A stretch of 64,000 bases of DNA from Algoriphagus chordae (GCF_003254055.1 NZ_QKZT01000006.1:148472-212471), one strand, 5' to 3'; shown: positions 52,420 to 61,680, counted from the stretch's first letter. The notes: a model not told the origin generated them from the sequence alone. Numbers and translations are program-made.

Positions 52420-52992
52420 ATGAGTAATAAAGAACAAGTGGATCAAGAAATGAATCTTAAGGACGAGAATTTAAACGAAGAAATGACGGAGAACAGTTCT
52501 CCAGAAATGGATTTCGAAGGTGAAGAGCCTCAGGTAGGTTCAGATGATCAAAAACTGGCCTACGAAGTAGCTGACCTGAAAGATAAATACCTTCGTCTTT
52601 ACTCAGATTTTGAGAACTATAGAAAAAGAACTGCTAAGGAGCGATTGGATCTTATTTCCACTGCCTCTGAAGATGTGTTAAGTGATTTGATTCCAGTGGT
52701 GGATGATTTCGAGCGAGCATTTAAGGCAAGTGAGAATGAAGAAGAAGTATCAAAAGTGAGAGAGGGTAATTATCTTATTTTTCAAAAACTAGTAAAAATT
52801 TTAGGTTCAAAAGGCCTCAAGCCAATGGAAGACCTGATTGGTAAGCCTTTCGATGCAGAGACACAGGAGGCTATCACGCAGATTCCTGCGCCTAGTGCAG
52901 AGCTGAAAGGGAAAGTAGTAGATGTGATAGAGAAAGGTTACGTGTTAGGAGATAAAGTAGTACGCTACGCAAAAGTGGTGACAGGAGCATAA
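52420..52992 (+). CDS. grpE: Nucleotide exchange factor GrpE, 190 aa
   Basis: GrpE releases ADP from DnaK. The acidic N-terminal tail ([17 protein letters not shown]) precedes a long coiled coil (about residues 45-80, [24 protein letters not shown]), followed by the four-helix and C-terminal beta domain with the family motif [17 protein letters not shown] 52420 is chosen; the open frame runs back to 52381. It is four bases upstream of dnaJ. No dnaK or hrcA is in the window. Confidence 0.94.
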   Translation: MSNKEQVDQEMNLKDENLNEEMTENSSPEMDFEGEEPQVGSDDQKLAYEVADLKDKYLRLYSDFENYRKRTAKERLDLISTASEDVLSDLIPVVDDFERAFKASENEEEVSKVREGNYLIFQKLVKILGSKGLKPMEDLIGKPFDAETQEAITQIPAPSAELKGKVVDVIEKGYVLGDKVVRYAKVVTGA

Positions 52993-52996
52993 TATT

Positions 52997-54112
52997 ATGG
53001 CGAAAAGAGATTATTACGAAGTATTAGGAGTGACGAAGTCTGCTGCAGCGGATGAAATAAAAAAAGCATACAGGAAACTTGCGATTAAATATCACCCAGA
53101 TAAGAATCCAGACAATCCTGAAGCTGAAGATAAATTTAAGGAGGCAGCAGAGGCTTATGAAGTCCTAAGCAATCCTGAGAAAAAACAACGATACGATCAA
53201 TTTGGTCATCAAGGCGTAGGCGGTGCTGGAGGATTTGGCGGCGGTGGAATGAATATGGATGACATCTTCTCCCAGTTCGGCGATATTTTCGGCGGTGGTG
53301 GTGGAGGAGGATTTGGGTCTTTCTTCGGTGGCGGCGGCGGTGGTCGACGTACCAAGAAGGGAACGAACCTTCGTGTGAAGATGAAATTGACTCTTGCCGA
53401 GATTGCCAATGGTGTAGAGAAGAAGATCAAAGTGAAGCGTCATTTGATAGCAGATGGGGTGACATTCAAATCCTGCTCTGCTTGTCAAGGTTCTGGACAG
53501 GTGAAGAAGGTAGTCAATACCATGTTGGGTCAAATGGTTTCGGCAAGTACCTGTGGAGTATGTGGCGGTAGCGGTCAGATTGTTGACAAAAAGCCAGCAG
53601 ATGCAGACGCTAGAGGTCTTATCGTAAAGGAAGAAGTTATCTCTATCAATATTCCAGGTGGAGTTGCAGAAGGAATGCAGCTGAGTATGTCTGGAAAAGG
53701 AAATGAAATTCCAGGTGGAGTAGCCGGTGATTTACTTATCGTCATAGAGGAAATTGAGGATAAAGTTCTTCAGCGCGATGGAAACAATGTGATCTTTGAT
53801 CTATACGTTTCCTTTGTCGACGCAGCACTTGGAGCTTCCATAGAAGTACCTACCATAGAAGGGAAAGTTAAGATCAAGATTGATCAGGGAACTCAAAGCG
53901 GTAAAATGCTTCGATTAAAAGGTAAAGGGATCAAGGATATCAATGGTTATACCAAAGGAGATCAGTTGATCATGGTAAACGTTTGGACTCCTACCCATTT
54001 ATCAAGAGAAGAAAAAGAAGCTTTAGAAGCCTTGAGGGATTCAGAAAATTTCAAACCTGACCCAGGAAACTCTGAGAAATCATTCTTCGATAAGATGAAA
54101 GAGTTCTTTTAA
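52997..54112 (+). CDS. dnaJ: Co-chaperone DnaJ with only one pair of CxxCxGxG motifs, 371 aa
   Basis: DnaJ delivers clients to DnaK. The J domain has the HPD motif at 33-35, and a long Gly/Phe-rich linker runs from about 70 to 117 with runs of five or six Gly. The cysteine-rich region holds only two motifs, CSACQGSG (160-167) and CGVCGGSG (186-193), where classical DnaJ has four. The segment in between ([14 protein letters not shown]) is continuous, so it looks like a stable architecture and not a frameshift. The C-terminal client-binding domains start near residue 210 ([17 protein letters not shown]). A perfect terminator follows. Confidence 0.94.
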   Translation: MAKRDYYEVLGVTKSAAADEIKKAYRKLAIKYHPDKNPDNPEAEDKFKEAAEAYEVLSNPEKKQRYDQFGHQGVGGAGGFGGGGMNMDDIFSQFGDIFGGGGGGGFGSFFGGGGGGRRTKKGTNLRVKMKLTLAEIANGVEKKIKVKRHLIADGVTFKSCSACQGSGQVKKVVNTMLGQMVSASTCGVCGGSGQIVDKKPADADARGLIVKEEVISINIPGGVAEGMQLSMSGKGNEIPGGVAGDLLIVIEEIEDKVLQRDGNNVIFDLYVSFVDAALGASIEVPTIEGKVKIKIDQGTQSGKMLRLKGKGIKDINGYTKGDQLIMVNVWTPTHLSREEKEALEALRDSENFKPDPGNSEKSFFDKMKEFF

Positions 54113-54152
54113 TATAAAAAAAGCCAGAAGCAATTCTGGCTTTTTTTATATT
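54111..54152 (+). terminator. Terminator of the grpE-dnaJ operon
   Basis: A perfect 19-bp stem pairs 54111-54129 (ending AGCCAGAA) with 54134-54152 across a GCAA loop, with seven T following the GC-rich part. The stem begins just after the dnaJ stop. A-rich left and T-rich right arms could serve both strands, but there is no minus-strand gene nearby. Confidence 0.88.
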
Positions 54153-54192
54153 TTTAAAAAACCTTTTCAAAGTCGCCTCGTAACCTAACCGT

Positions 54193-55080
54193 ATGCTTAG
54201 AAAATTGTGTCTGCTTTTTCTGATTATGATTGGATGGGTAGCTGTGGGTAAGGCGCAACTGGTCAAAGAGTTTAAAGCGATAGAAAGAGACGGTTTTGAT
54301 ATGGTCGCTCTTGAGTTTACTACTTATAAGAGTACTACTCAGTTGAGGAAAACCAAATCTTCGGATCCGGTCTATATTCATGGACATCTTGATAAAACGA
54401 ATATACTCCCAGTTTTTTCAGAGAAAATCTCAAATAATATTCTTCAGGCTTCACTGATTCATAAGAATGTGGAGTCCGAAAACTTAGGGAAAAGTATTAC
54501 TTCCAAGCTTTTCTCAGGGGCAGATAGTGATTTTGATCATAGCTGGGATGTAAGCCTGAGTACCAATTACCTCTATCATCTTGATTTTAATTTGGGAATG
54601 GGTAGGTCTGATTTTGACTTGGCCAATCTCACCATCTCGCAGCTTAAAGTGAAAAGCGCCTCTGCTGATGTCAGGATACATTATGGTAGCGACTCTCCCA
54701 ATCAGATTCAGATGGATACCCTGCTGGTGACCTTGAATATGGGTACAGTAGTGATAAATAATGCCAATTTCACCAATGCCAAAAGAATGATTTTTGAGGT
54801 GAATTATGGCAAAATTGATTTGAATTTTTCTGAAGGAATGCACAATGCTACACATGTGATCGCTGCAGTGGGTGCAGGATCGCTTCATTTACATTTGCCT
54901 GATGATTCTTTTCCGATCAAAATAAAAATGAGAACCACGGCGATGTGTAAAACCACTTTGCCCAAATATTTAAAAACCTTAGAGAAAGGTACTTACATCA
55001 CCAAGGGCTATGATGCCGACGATCCGAGATTGATGGAATTAATTCTAGATGTCGGAGTGGGTTCATTAATTGTAGAATAA
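54193..55080 (+). CDS. Exported protein with adhesin-like beta-helix region, 295 aa
   Basis: I do not recognise an exact family. A signal peptide (MLRKLCLLFLIMIGWVAVGKAQ) leads to a basic/polar N-terminal part. From about residue 120 there are short repeating strands (ISQLKVKSASADVRIHYG, LLVTLNMGTVVINNANF, RMIFEVNYGKIDLNFSEG, HVIAAVGAGSLHLHLPD) that recall the 'toast-rack' or DUF4097-type beta-helix found in LiaF/anti-sigma-like proteins. It lies 17 bp before an ABC ATPase gene on the same strand and may be an accessory of that exporter, but that is inference. Confidence 0.65.
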   Translation: MLRKLCLLFLIMIGWVAVGKAQLVKEFKAIERDGFDMVALEFTTYKSTTQLRKTKSSDPVYIHGHLDKTNILPVFSEKISNNILQASLIHKNVESENLGKSITSKLFSGADSDFDHSWDVSLSTNYLYHLDFNLGMGRSDFDLANLTISQLKVKSASADVRIHYGSDSPNQIQMDTLLVTLNMGTVVINNANFTNAKRMIFEVNYGKIDLNFSEGMHNATHVIAAVGAGSLHLHLPDDSFPIKIKMRTTAMCKTTLPKYLKTLEKGTYITKGYDADDPRLMELILDVGVGSLIVE

Positions 55081-55097
55081 TCCCTACTTTTTGGAAT

Positions 55098-55991
55098 ATG
55101 CTGAAAATAGAAAAGCTCAATAAATCTTACGGAGCAAATAAAGCGCTTACAGATGTGGATTTGAATGTGTCTGAAGGACTGGTGTTCGGTCTGCTAGGTC
55201 CCAATGGCGCTGGGAAAACCACTTTAATACGAATTATCAATCAGATCATAGATAGTGATAGTGGTGAAGTCTATATAGGAGGGGAGCTTTTGGCACCCAA
55301 GCATATCGAGTTGATAGGATATTTGCCAGAGGAGCGAGGGCTGTACAAGAAAATGAAAGTTTGGGATCAGATGCTTTATTTTGCCAGACTCAAAGGACTC
55401 AGCGCTCAGGAAGCTAAGATAAAAATCAAATACTGGCTCGAAAAGCTAGAAATGGATACTTGGAAGGACAAGAAGATCGAAGATCTGTCCAAAGGAATGG
55501 CCCAAAAAGTCCAGTTTATCTCTACTATTATCCACAATCCACCCCTATTAATTCTCGACGAACCCTTTTCAGGTTTTGATCCGGTGAATGCAGAGATTAT
55601 CAAAAATGAGATTTTGGAACTCAAAGCTAAAGGCACCACGGTCATTCTCAGTACGCATAGGATGGAATCGGTAGAGCTTCTATGTGATCAAGTAGCCATG
55701 ATCAATCGTTCCAAGAAAATCCTAGATGGCTCGATCAAGCGGGTGAAATCAATCTATAGACCTGAGGTTTATTCCGTCACTCTGGATCATCTCACCAAAG
55801 AGCTACCGACGGAATGGATATCAAAGGAAGATGAGGGGACTTATAGTTTTACACTTCCACTTAGCGGTAAGGCTCCCAATGAGCTGCTCAATGAACTCAT
55901 GCAATATGGACAAGTGAACAGATTTCAGGAGCTAATTCCGAGTATGGAAGAAATTTTTATTCACCAGGTAAAATCAACAGAAAATGGATAA
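55098..55991 (+). CDS. ABC transporter ATP-binding protein, NatA-like, 297 aa
   Basis: It energises the adjacent ABC-2 permease. Walker A is GLLGPNGAGKTTLIRI, the signature is the variant LSKGMAQKVQ, and Walker B is LLILDEPFSGFDPVN, followed by STHRMESVELLCD. A C-terminal extension (from about residue 225) resembles DUF4162. The start at 55098 is 17 bp after the exported-protein gene and the end overlaps the permease start by 8 bp. The LSKGMAQKVQ signature and the extension match NatA-type exporters. Confidence 0.92.
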   Translation: MLKIEKLNKSYGANKALTDVDLNVSEGLVFGLLGPNGAGKTTLIRIINQIIDSDSGEVYIGGELLAPKHIELIGYLPEERGLYKKMKVWDQMLYFARLKGLSAQEAKIKIKYWLEKLEMDTWKDKKIEDLSKGMAQKVQFISTIIHNPPLLILDEPFSGFDPVNAEIIKNEILELKAKGTTVILSTHRMESVELLCDQVAMINRSKKILDGSIKRVKSIYRPEVYSVTLDHLTKELPTEWISKEDEGTYSFTLPLSGKAPNELLNELMQYGQVNRFQELIPSMEEIFIHQVKSTENG

Positions 55992-57294
55992 GATCTGGTT
56001 AGTCATTCAGCGAGAGTATGTTTCGCGGGTCAAAAAGAAATCGTTTTTACTGGTCACCTTATTGACTCCTTTGATTTTTCCTGCCATCATGGGGGTTTTC
56101 GTGTGGATAGCCTTGGCAGAAGAGGACAGCCAAGCCCTGCGGATCATCGAGGTAGTAGATGACAATAAGCTTTTTTTTTTGGAAAGTTCGGAGCAATATG
56201 CCTTCTCTTTTTCGGATGCAAGTCCCGAGGAAGCGAAGCAGCTCGTGCAAGATGGGAATCGCTATGGTTTTCTGCATATCCCCAAATTCGACATCAAAGA
56301 TCCTGGAGGGATCTCATTTTACGGAGAAGAAAACCCTAGCATGAGTTTGATCTCTTACTTGGAGAATAATCTGCGAAAGAAAATCGAAGAACAACGGCTT
56401 TTTGAAAGTGGGATAGATCCCAAAATCATCAATGATGTACGAACCAAAGTAGCGATCAAATCCATAACGCTGGATGAAGAGGGTACCGAAACGGTCTCTG
56501 ATGCCACGGTGAATTATGTCATAGGCTTTGTCGCGGGTATTTTGATTTACATGTTTATTTTCATCTATGGAAATCAGATCATGCAGGGCGTGATAGAGGA
56601 AAAATCAAGTCGTATCGTTGAGATACTAGTCTCTTCACTTAAGCCATTTCAGCTGATGCTGGGCAAAATCATTGGGATTGCTGGGGTAGGACTTACGCAG
56701 CTTCTGATCTGGATTCTGTTAATTGGTACACTGACTACAATTGTGACCGGTTTTCTCGGGATGCAAATGCCACAGCAGCAAGCGATGGAATTGGCCAATC
56801 CAGAAATGGCGCAGGGTTTAGCGCAAAATACGGAGATGGGGGATATTCTTCAGGTGATCTCAGGGATCAATTATGTACAGATTGTATTCAGTTTCGTGTT
56901 TTACTTCTTGGGAGGCTATTTACTTTATGGAGCCTTATTTGCCGCGATTGGGTCGGCAGTAGATGCTCCTTCCGATGCACAGCAGTTTATGTTGCCAGTG
57001 ACTATCCCATTGGTTGTTGCTTATATGGGCTTGTTTGTGTTTATTCTAAACGACCCTACCAGCACCACCTCCTTTTGGCTTTCAATCCTACCACTTACCT
57101 CTCCGATTGCAATGATGGGAAGGGTGAGCTATGGCGTACCTTTTTGGGAACTTGCACTTTCGATGGGCTTGCTGATTCTTGGATTTCTATTCACTACCTG
57201 GGTGGCGGGAAAAATTTATAGAATTGGAATCCTGATGCATGGAACCAAACCAGGCTACAAAACACTATGGAAGTGGATTAAGACAAATAATTGA
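55984..57294 (+). CDS. ABC-2 permease, NatB-like, 436 aa
   Basis: This partner of the ATPase just upstream is an inner-membrane exporter subunit. The first span (LLVTLLTPLIFPAIMGVFV) is followed by a periplasmic part of about 140 residues (to about residue 180), then five more spans clustered in the C-terminal half. The block GVIEEKSSRIVEILVSSLKPFQLMLGKIIGI is typical of ABC-2 permeases of the NatB type. The cargo is unknown (sodium in NatAB, others in related proteins). The start overlaps the ATPase end, and translation is coupled. Confidence 0.9.
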   Translation: MDKIWLVIQREYVSRVKKKSFLLVTLLTPLIFPAIMGVFVWIALAEEDSQALRIIEVVDDNKLFFLESSEQYAFSFSDASPEEAKQLVQDGNRYGFLHIPKFDIKDPGGISFYGEENPSMSLISYLENNLRKKIEEQRLFESGIDPKIINDVRTKVAIKSITLDEEGTETVSDATVNYVIGFVAGILIYMFIFIYGNQIMQGVIEEKSSRIVEILVSSLKPFQLMLGKIIGIAGVGLTQLLIWILLIGTLTTIVTGFLGMQMPQQQAMELANPEMAQGLAQNTEMGDILQVISGINYVQIVFSFVFYFLGGYLLYGALFAAIGSAVDAPSDAQQFMLPVTIPLVVAYMGLFVFILNDPTSTTSFWLSILPLTSPIAMMGRVSYGVPFWELALSMGLLILGFLFTTWVAGKIYRIGILMHGTKPGYKTLWKWIKTNN

Positions 57295-57338
57295 GAAGCT
57301 AAAATCCTTGTATTAAGTTGCAAGACATACGTATCAAG

Positions 57339-57372
57339 CTGGTAGAGCCAAGAATCTAGAGTCTAGGAGTAT
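57339..57372. repeat. Degenerate repeat-like block between the ABC permease and the terminator
   Basis: AGCCAAGAATCTAGAGTCTA runs from about 57346 to 57365. In reverse complement it contains TAGACTCTAGATTCTTGG, which shares TAGACTCTA with the block before lpdA (about 24012-24020). No coding potential. Confidence 0.4.
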
Positions 57373-57385
57373 GGATTAAGGCTAT

Positions 57386-57419
57386 AAAAAAATCCCGATC
57401 AGTTTCTGGTCGGGATTTT
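57386..57419. terminator. Bidirectional terminator between ABC permease and dps
   Basis: AAATCCCGATCAG (57390-57402) pairs with CTGGTCGGGATTT (57406-57418), with one G-T wobble, over a TTT loop. A residues on the left and T residues on the right let it serve both the permease (plus) and dps (minus). Confidence 0.85.
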
Positions 57420-57434
57420 AGTTTGGGGGATTTT

Positions 57435-57905
57435 TTATCTCAAATATGCAGAAAGCATCCACACTACTTTTTCTTTTTCTGTGATGTAATCACTCATCAA
57501 CGAGGCTGTTCCCTCATCACCAGATTCGCCTGCAGCTTCCAAGGTTTCTCTTTCCAGTTGCAAAAGCGTATTCATATTTGATTTGATCGTCTCCACCATT
57601 TTGGTAGGTTCGTTGATCTCTTTGGCTTCTTGGATAGAAGCTTTGTCAATGTATTCTTGGTAGGAAGAGAGAGGTCTAGCTCCAAGCGTAAGAATTCGTT
57701 CGGCTGTTTCGTCTACTGCTAGGTTCGCAGCATTGTATAGTTCTTCAAACTTGGCATGCAGCTCAAAGAAATTTGGGCCTGATACATTCCAATGAAAATT
57801 CCTCAAATTCTGATAGTAAACCTGGTAGTTTGCGAGCAAGTCGTTAAGCTTTTCCACCAAAACCTTACTTTCTTTGATTTCTAATCCGATGTCGTTCGTT
57901 TTCAT
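57435..57905 (-). CDS. dps: Dps-family ferritin-like DNA-protection protein, 156 aa
   Basis: Dps stores iron by oxidising it with hydrogen peroxide and can bind DNA, protecting it under stress. Ferroxidase ligands are visible as H38 (FHWNVSG), H50 (ELHAKF), D65 and E69 (AVDETAERI). The four-helix layout and the length match Dps. The basic N-terminal DNA-binding tail is short (MKTNDIGLEIKESK), so DNA binding is uncertain. It has its own promoter-like element and shares a terminator with the convergent ABC permease. Confidence 0.92.
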   Translation of the reverse strand: MKTNDIGLEIKESKVLVEKLNDLLANYQVYYQNLRNFHWNVSGPNFFELHAKFEELYNAANLAVDETAERILTLGARPLSSYQEYIDKASIQEAKEINEPTKMVETIKSNMNTLLQLERETLEAAGESGDEGTASLMSDYITEKEKVVWMLSAYLR

Positions 57906-57946
57906 ATATTTATTTGTTTTTCAATGGTCATATGGAATCTCGCATG

Positions 57947-57954
57947 CAAATTTA
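57947..57954 (-). promoter_or_regulatory. Putative -7 promoter element (TAAATTTG) of dps
   Basis: Plus-strand CAAATTTA reads TAAATTTG on the minus strand, about 42 bp before the dps ATG. No -33 TTTG is seen at normal spacing. Confidence 0.4.
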
Positions 57955-58140
57955 TCAGCTCGGACTGTGAGGCCAGACTGATACTCGATTTCATATTTCA
58001 GTTGTTTAATTTTCTCTGCTTGAATTAAAGTATAAATTTACTCAATAGGTCATTGACTTCCCAACTGATAAAATCTATATCCAAGTCATACTATCTATGT
58101 GATTGGGAAGTTAGTAACGATAGTAATTCACCTTTGATTA

Positions 58141-59376
58141 ATGAAAAAAAGATTTCAAGACCTTACCTCCTTAGACTTTTATACCAATAAGAAGCAAGTC
58201 AAATGGATTGTGGTTGCTGCCTCCTTGATTATAGGGGCGGGTTCGATATGGTACACCAATAGCCTCGTGGAGGAATTGCGCGAGCGGGAGAGACGACAGA
58301 TAGAGTTGCTTTCCAGTGCGCTGGAATATGCGGCCACTACGATGGAAAACCTGACCTTTATCAATCAGGAGATCATTCAGCAGAATTATTCCATTCCTAT
58401 CATCATGGTGGATGATTCGGCAAATCCCATAGAATTCAGAAATATCCCTTTTAAGAAGAATGCAAATGCCGAGGATTCTGTCAAAACCCTGAAGCGTGAA
58501 TTAGCTGAGATGCGGGCTGAGTACGAACCTATCCTACTGCCTGAGGCGGATATTCAAGTATATTATAGAAACTCCGAATTGCTGATCAATCTAAAATACT
58601 ATCCCTACGTACAGTTGGGGGTAATATTGATTTTTGGGGTATTGGCTTATGCGCTTTTCAACCAAAGTAAAATCGCCGAACAAAATCGTGTCTGGGCTGG
58701 ACTGACCAAGGAAACAGCTCATCAGCTCGGAACGCCTATTGCCTCACTCATGGCTTGGATAGATTACCTGCGAAATTCTCCCGTCTGGGATGAAAATAAA
58801 GAAATCATCACTGAAATGGACAAGGATGTGGTGAAGCTGAGGATGGTGACTGAGCGATTTAGCAGTATAGGAAGCAAGCCTGTGATCCAATCAGGAAATG
58901 TCTTTGAGACGATCGAAGATACGATCAATTACCTACGTCCGAGGATTTCTACCAAGGTGGAAATGAATATTTATGCAGATGCCAAAGATCTGGATGCTAT
59001 GATGAATAAGCCACTTTTTGAATGGGTGATTGAGAATATTTGTAAAAATGCCGTGGATGCGATGAAGGGCAAAGGGAAAATTGACATTGAGATTCTTCAG
59101 GATAGTGATAAGTATGTCATCGTAGATATCACTGATACGGGAAAAGGAATGGAGAAGCGCATGTACAGACGCGTATTCAATCCGGGTTTTTCCACTCGCC
59201 AAAGAGGTTGGGGCTTAGGATTGACACTTGCTAAAAGAATAGTAGAAGGATATCATGGAGGTAAAATCTTCGTCAAACATTCCGAAGTAGGCAAAGGAAC
59301 CACCTTCCGGATATTGCTTCATGGAAGTCATGAGGGAGCATCTCAGTTTATTACAGAAGGAATTCTTGAGTATTGA
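58141..59376 (+). CDS. Orphan membrane sensor histidine kinase, 411 aa
   Basis: Two transmembrane segments (about 21-39 and 157-174) flank a periplasmic region of about 115 residues with little similarity to named sensors. The coil between is short and no HAMP domain is seen. The phosphoacceptor is H194 in KETAHQLGTPIASL, an H-box with Gln-Leu-Gly-Thr in place of the usual E-Lxx-P. The ATPase has ENICKNAVDAM (N box), DTGKGM (G1) and GWGLGLTLAKRIVEGYHGG (G2). No response regulator is adjacent. The ATG at 58141 follows a CACCTTTG sequence (58129-58136) that is one base off the promoter consensus. Confidence 0.88.
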   Translation: MKKRFQDLTSLDFYTNKKQVKWIVVAASLIIGAGSIWYTNSLVEELRERERRQIELLSSALEYAATTMENLTFINQEIIQQNYSIPIIMVDDSANPIEFRNIPFKKNANAEDSVKTLKRELAEMRAEYEPILLPEADIQVYYRNSELLINLKYYPYVQLGVILIFGVLAYALFNQSKIAEQNRVWAGLTKETAHQLGTPIASLMAWIDYLRNSPVWDENKEIITEMDKDVVKLRMVTERFSSIGSKPVIQSGNVFETIEDTINYLRPRISTKVEMNIYADAKDLDAMMNKPLFEWVIENICKNAVDAMKGKGKIDIEILQDSDKYVIVDITDTGKGMEKRMYRRVFNPGFSTRQRGWGLGLTLAKRIVEGYHGGKIFVKHSEVGKGTTFRILLHGSHEGASQFITEGILEY

Positions 59377-59390
59377 CTTTGAGTATTTAG

Positions 59391-59664
59391 GAATTACGAT
59401 ATACGATTTACGAGATCCTCGATAGAGTTAAGCGACAATTACAATTCTGAGCTTAGAATAGAAAATTCATGAATTGAGACTTCACAAACGTAGATTCGCG
59501 CCAACCTTAATCGACAGATAAGATTGGCGGGAATCTACGTTATTTTTCTGCGTCGATCTGCGGGGACTTTTTGGAGACTTTCAGAAATAAATGAAGATAA
59601 ACTTGTAGGCAAAGAACGAAGTGCCAATTGAACTCGTAAATCCAAAATCGTAATTCGTAAATTC
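59391..59664. repeat. Intergenic element: inverted end repeats around a 55-base hairpin
   Basis: GAATTACGATATACGATTTACG at 59391-59412 is echoed in inverted form near 59643-59664 (TAATTCGTAAATTC). Inside, AACGTAGATTCGCGCCAA (59487-59504) pairs with TTGGCGGGAATCTACGTT (59524-59541) at 17 of 18 positions, and CTTA/TAAG adds more pairs in the loop. TCTGCGTCGATCTGCGGGGA follows at about 59547-59566. There is no coding frame. The layout resembles a small dispersed palindromic element, perhaps MITE- or REP-like, between the sensor kinase gene and prfC. Confidence 0.6.
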
Positions 59665-59683
59665 TTTCCAGCTATTTTTTCCC

Positions 59684-59691
59684 TACCTTTG
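59684..59691 (+). promoter_or_regulatory. Putative -7 promoter element (TACCTTTG) for prfC
   Basis: TACCTTTG matches TAnnTTTG and is followed by CAGCC. It lies 23 bp before the chosen ATG at 59714, giving a short leader. It lies just to the right of the hairpin element. No -33 TTTG at usual spacing. Confidence 0.45.
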
Positions 59692-59713
59692 CAGCCTTAA
59701 TTTGATGTCCCCC

Positions 59714-61294
59714 ATGAGTTTGAAAGAAGAAATCCAGAAGCGTAGAACCTTTGCAATTATTGCTCACCCCGATGCTGGTAAGACCACTTTGACTGAGAAG
59801 TTGTTGCTTTTTGGCGGAGCGATCCAGACTGCCGGTGCGGTGAAATCGAATAAAATTGATACGGGAACCAAGTCGGATTGGATGGCGATAGAGAAGCAAA
59901 GAGGTATCTCTGTGGCTACTTCTGTCATGGGCTTCGAATACAAAGACATCAAAATCAACTTGCTTGATACGCCTGGTCACCAGGATTTTGCGGAAGATAC
60001 CTACCGTACGCTGACTGCGGTCGATTCAGTAATTATGGTGATTGACTGCGTAAAAGGCGTGGAGATTCAGACGGAGAAACTCATGGAAGTTTGTCGGATG
60101 AGAAATACGCCAGTGATCTGCTTTATCAATAAACTCGATAGAGAAGGTCGTGATCCGTACGAACTGATCGAAGAAGTGGAGCAAAAATTGAACATTCAGT
60201 GCCGTCCGCTCTCTTGGCCTATCGGGATGGGAAAAAGCTTCAAGGGCGTTTACAATCTTTTTGATCACAAACTCAATCTGTTTACTCCTTCTCAGAGAAA
60301 GCTTAGTGATGTTCGTCAATCTTTTGAAGATGTTCAGGATCCTGAACTAGACAAATTGATTGGACAAAGCTACGCCGATCAGCTCCGTGAAGATGTGGAA
60401 TTGATCGAGGGAGTTTATCCAGACTTCGATCCCACAGAGTATTTGGAGGGAAAAGTAGCTCCGGTATTCTTTGGCTCTGCCGTAAATAACTTCGGGATCA
60501 ATGAGATGTTGGATACCTTTATCAAAATCGCTCCAGCGCCTAAAAGCCGTAGAACGGAAGATCGTGAAGTGAAGCCGGATGAGAAGAAATTTTCGGGTTT
60601 TGTATTTAAGATCCACGCCAATATGGATCCAAATCACCGGAATAGGATTGCTTTCTTGAGAATATGCTCAGGTACTTTTGAGCGAAATAAGCCTTACAAT
60701 CATGTGCGTGGGCCAAAGCCATTGCGCTTTTCTAATGTCACCCAGTTTATGGCGCAGGATAAGGAAATGATTGATGAGGCATTTCCAGGAGATATTGTAG
60801 GTCTATATGATACTGGAAATCTGAAAATCGGAGATACGCTGACGGATGGCGAAGACATGCAGTTTGTGGGTATTCCAAGTTTCTCTCCGGAGATTTTCCG
60901 TGAAGTGGTGAACAAGGATGCGATGAAAACCAAGCAACTCGAAAAAGGCTTGAAGCAACTCATGGAAGAAGGAGTGGCACAGATGTTCACCTTCGATATG
61001 GGTTCTAGGAAAGTAGTCGGTACTGTCGGCCAACTTCAGTTTGAAGTAATTCAGTTCCGACTGAAAAATGAATACAACGCCACGGTAGAGTTTCATCCGA
61101 TGAACCTGTATAAAGCCTGCTGGATCACGAGTAAGGATAAGAAACAACTGGAGGAATTTGTCCGCTCCAAAAACCGTCACATCGCTCATGATAAAGATGG
61201 AAAGCTGGTCTTTATGGCTGAATCAAAAGCCTGGCTGCAGATGGTGATGGATAATTATCCTGAGATAGAATTCCACTTTACTTCGGATATTTAA
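59714..61294 (+). CDS. prfC: Peptide chain release factor 3, 526 aa
   Basis: RF3 is a GTPase that recycles RF1/RF2 after peptide release. The G domain has [14 protein letters not shown] (P-loop), [10 protein letters not shown] (switch I), LDTPGHQDF (G3) and [12 protein letters not shown] (G4), followed by beta-barrel and C-terminal domains. The start is one of two in-frame ATGs at 59705 and 59714; [15 protein letters not shown] at 59714 agrees with Bacteroidota RF3. Length is normal. Nothing nearby is functionally linked. Confidence 0.95.
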   Translation: MSLKEEIQKRRTFAIIAHPDAGKTTLTEKLLLFGGAIQTAGAVKSNKIDTGTKSDWMAIEKQRGISVATSVMGFEYKDIKINLLDTPGHQDFAEDTYRTLTAVDSVIMVIDCVKGVEIQTEKLMEVCRMRNTPVICFINKLDREGRDPYELIEEVEQKLNIQCRPLSWPIGMGKSFKGVYNLFDHKLNLFTPSQRKLSDVRQSFEDVQDPELDKLIGQSYADQLREDVELIEGVYPDFDPTEYLEGKVAPVFFGSAVNNFGINEMLDTFIKIAPAPKSRRTEDREVKPDEKKFSGFVFKIHANMDPNHRNRIAFLRICSGTFERNKPYNHVRGPKPLRFSNVTQFMAQDKEMIDEAFPGDIVGLYDTGNLKIGDTLTDGEDMQFVGIPSFSPEIFREVVNKDAMKTKQLEKGLKQLMEEGVAQMFTFDMGSRKVVGTVGQLQFEVIQFRLKNEYNATVEFHPMNLYKACWITSKDKKQLEEFVRSKNRHIAHDKDGKLVFMAESKAWLQMVMDNYPEIEFHFTSDI

Positions 61295-61306
61295 TTATTA
61301 GACTTT

Positions 61307-61600
61307 TTAATATACCATAAGCGCCAGCAACCCAAGATTTATTACAATTCTGATAATGAAGGCTATGTTATTCTTACGTGGTTTCTCAATTTCGTTCTTA
61401 TGCTTTACACTCTGAAAGAGGAAGTATGCTGAGCCAATAATTGTCAAGGAAACTAGGATGATCAAGGGGAGAGTTAGGAATTCTAGCCCACTTATTCTTC
61501 TTATCATGGCATTTAAGATATAAGAAATCAAAGTCACCACAGATCCTATGGAATGGGCTTTTTGGATTTGAGATAAGATAGTGTAATCAGTATTTTTCAT
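61307..61600 (-). CDS. Small membrane protein of unknown function, 97 aa
   Basis: Three hydrophobic segments are visible (about residues 17-34, 41-62 and 77-96), with a basic loop (KHKNEIEKPRKNN) between the second and third. No named family is recognised. Codon use is similar to neighbouring genes. It ends 12 bp from the convergent prfC stop. The protein is short, so the call rests on length, hydrophobicity and gene-like position only. Confidence 0.6.
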   Translation of the reverse strand: MKNTDYTILSQIQKAHSIGSVVTLISYILNAMIRRISGLEFLTLPLIILVSLTIIGSAYFLFQSVKHKNEIEKPRKNNIAFIIRIVINLGLLALMVY

Positions 61601-61680
61601 AATTGAATAACAATATTTGTCTAGCAGAAATGAGGAAAGAGCGGCTTAAAATAAGGCTCTCTATAAGATTTAGGCTACTT

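Noticed and set aside
53209..53430. Minus-strand frame with poly-proline runs inside dnaJ
   Set aside because: It is the complement of the Gly-rich linker of DnaJ. The proline runs follow from GGN codons read in reverse.
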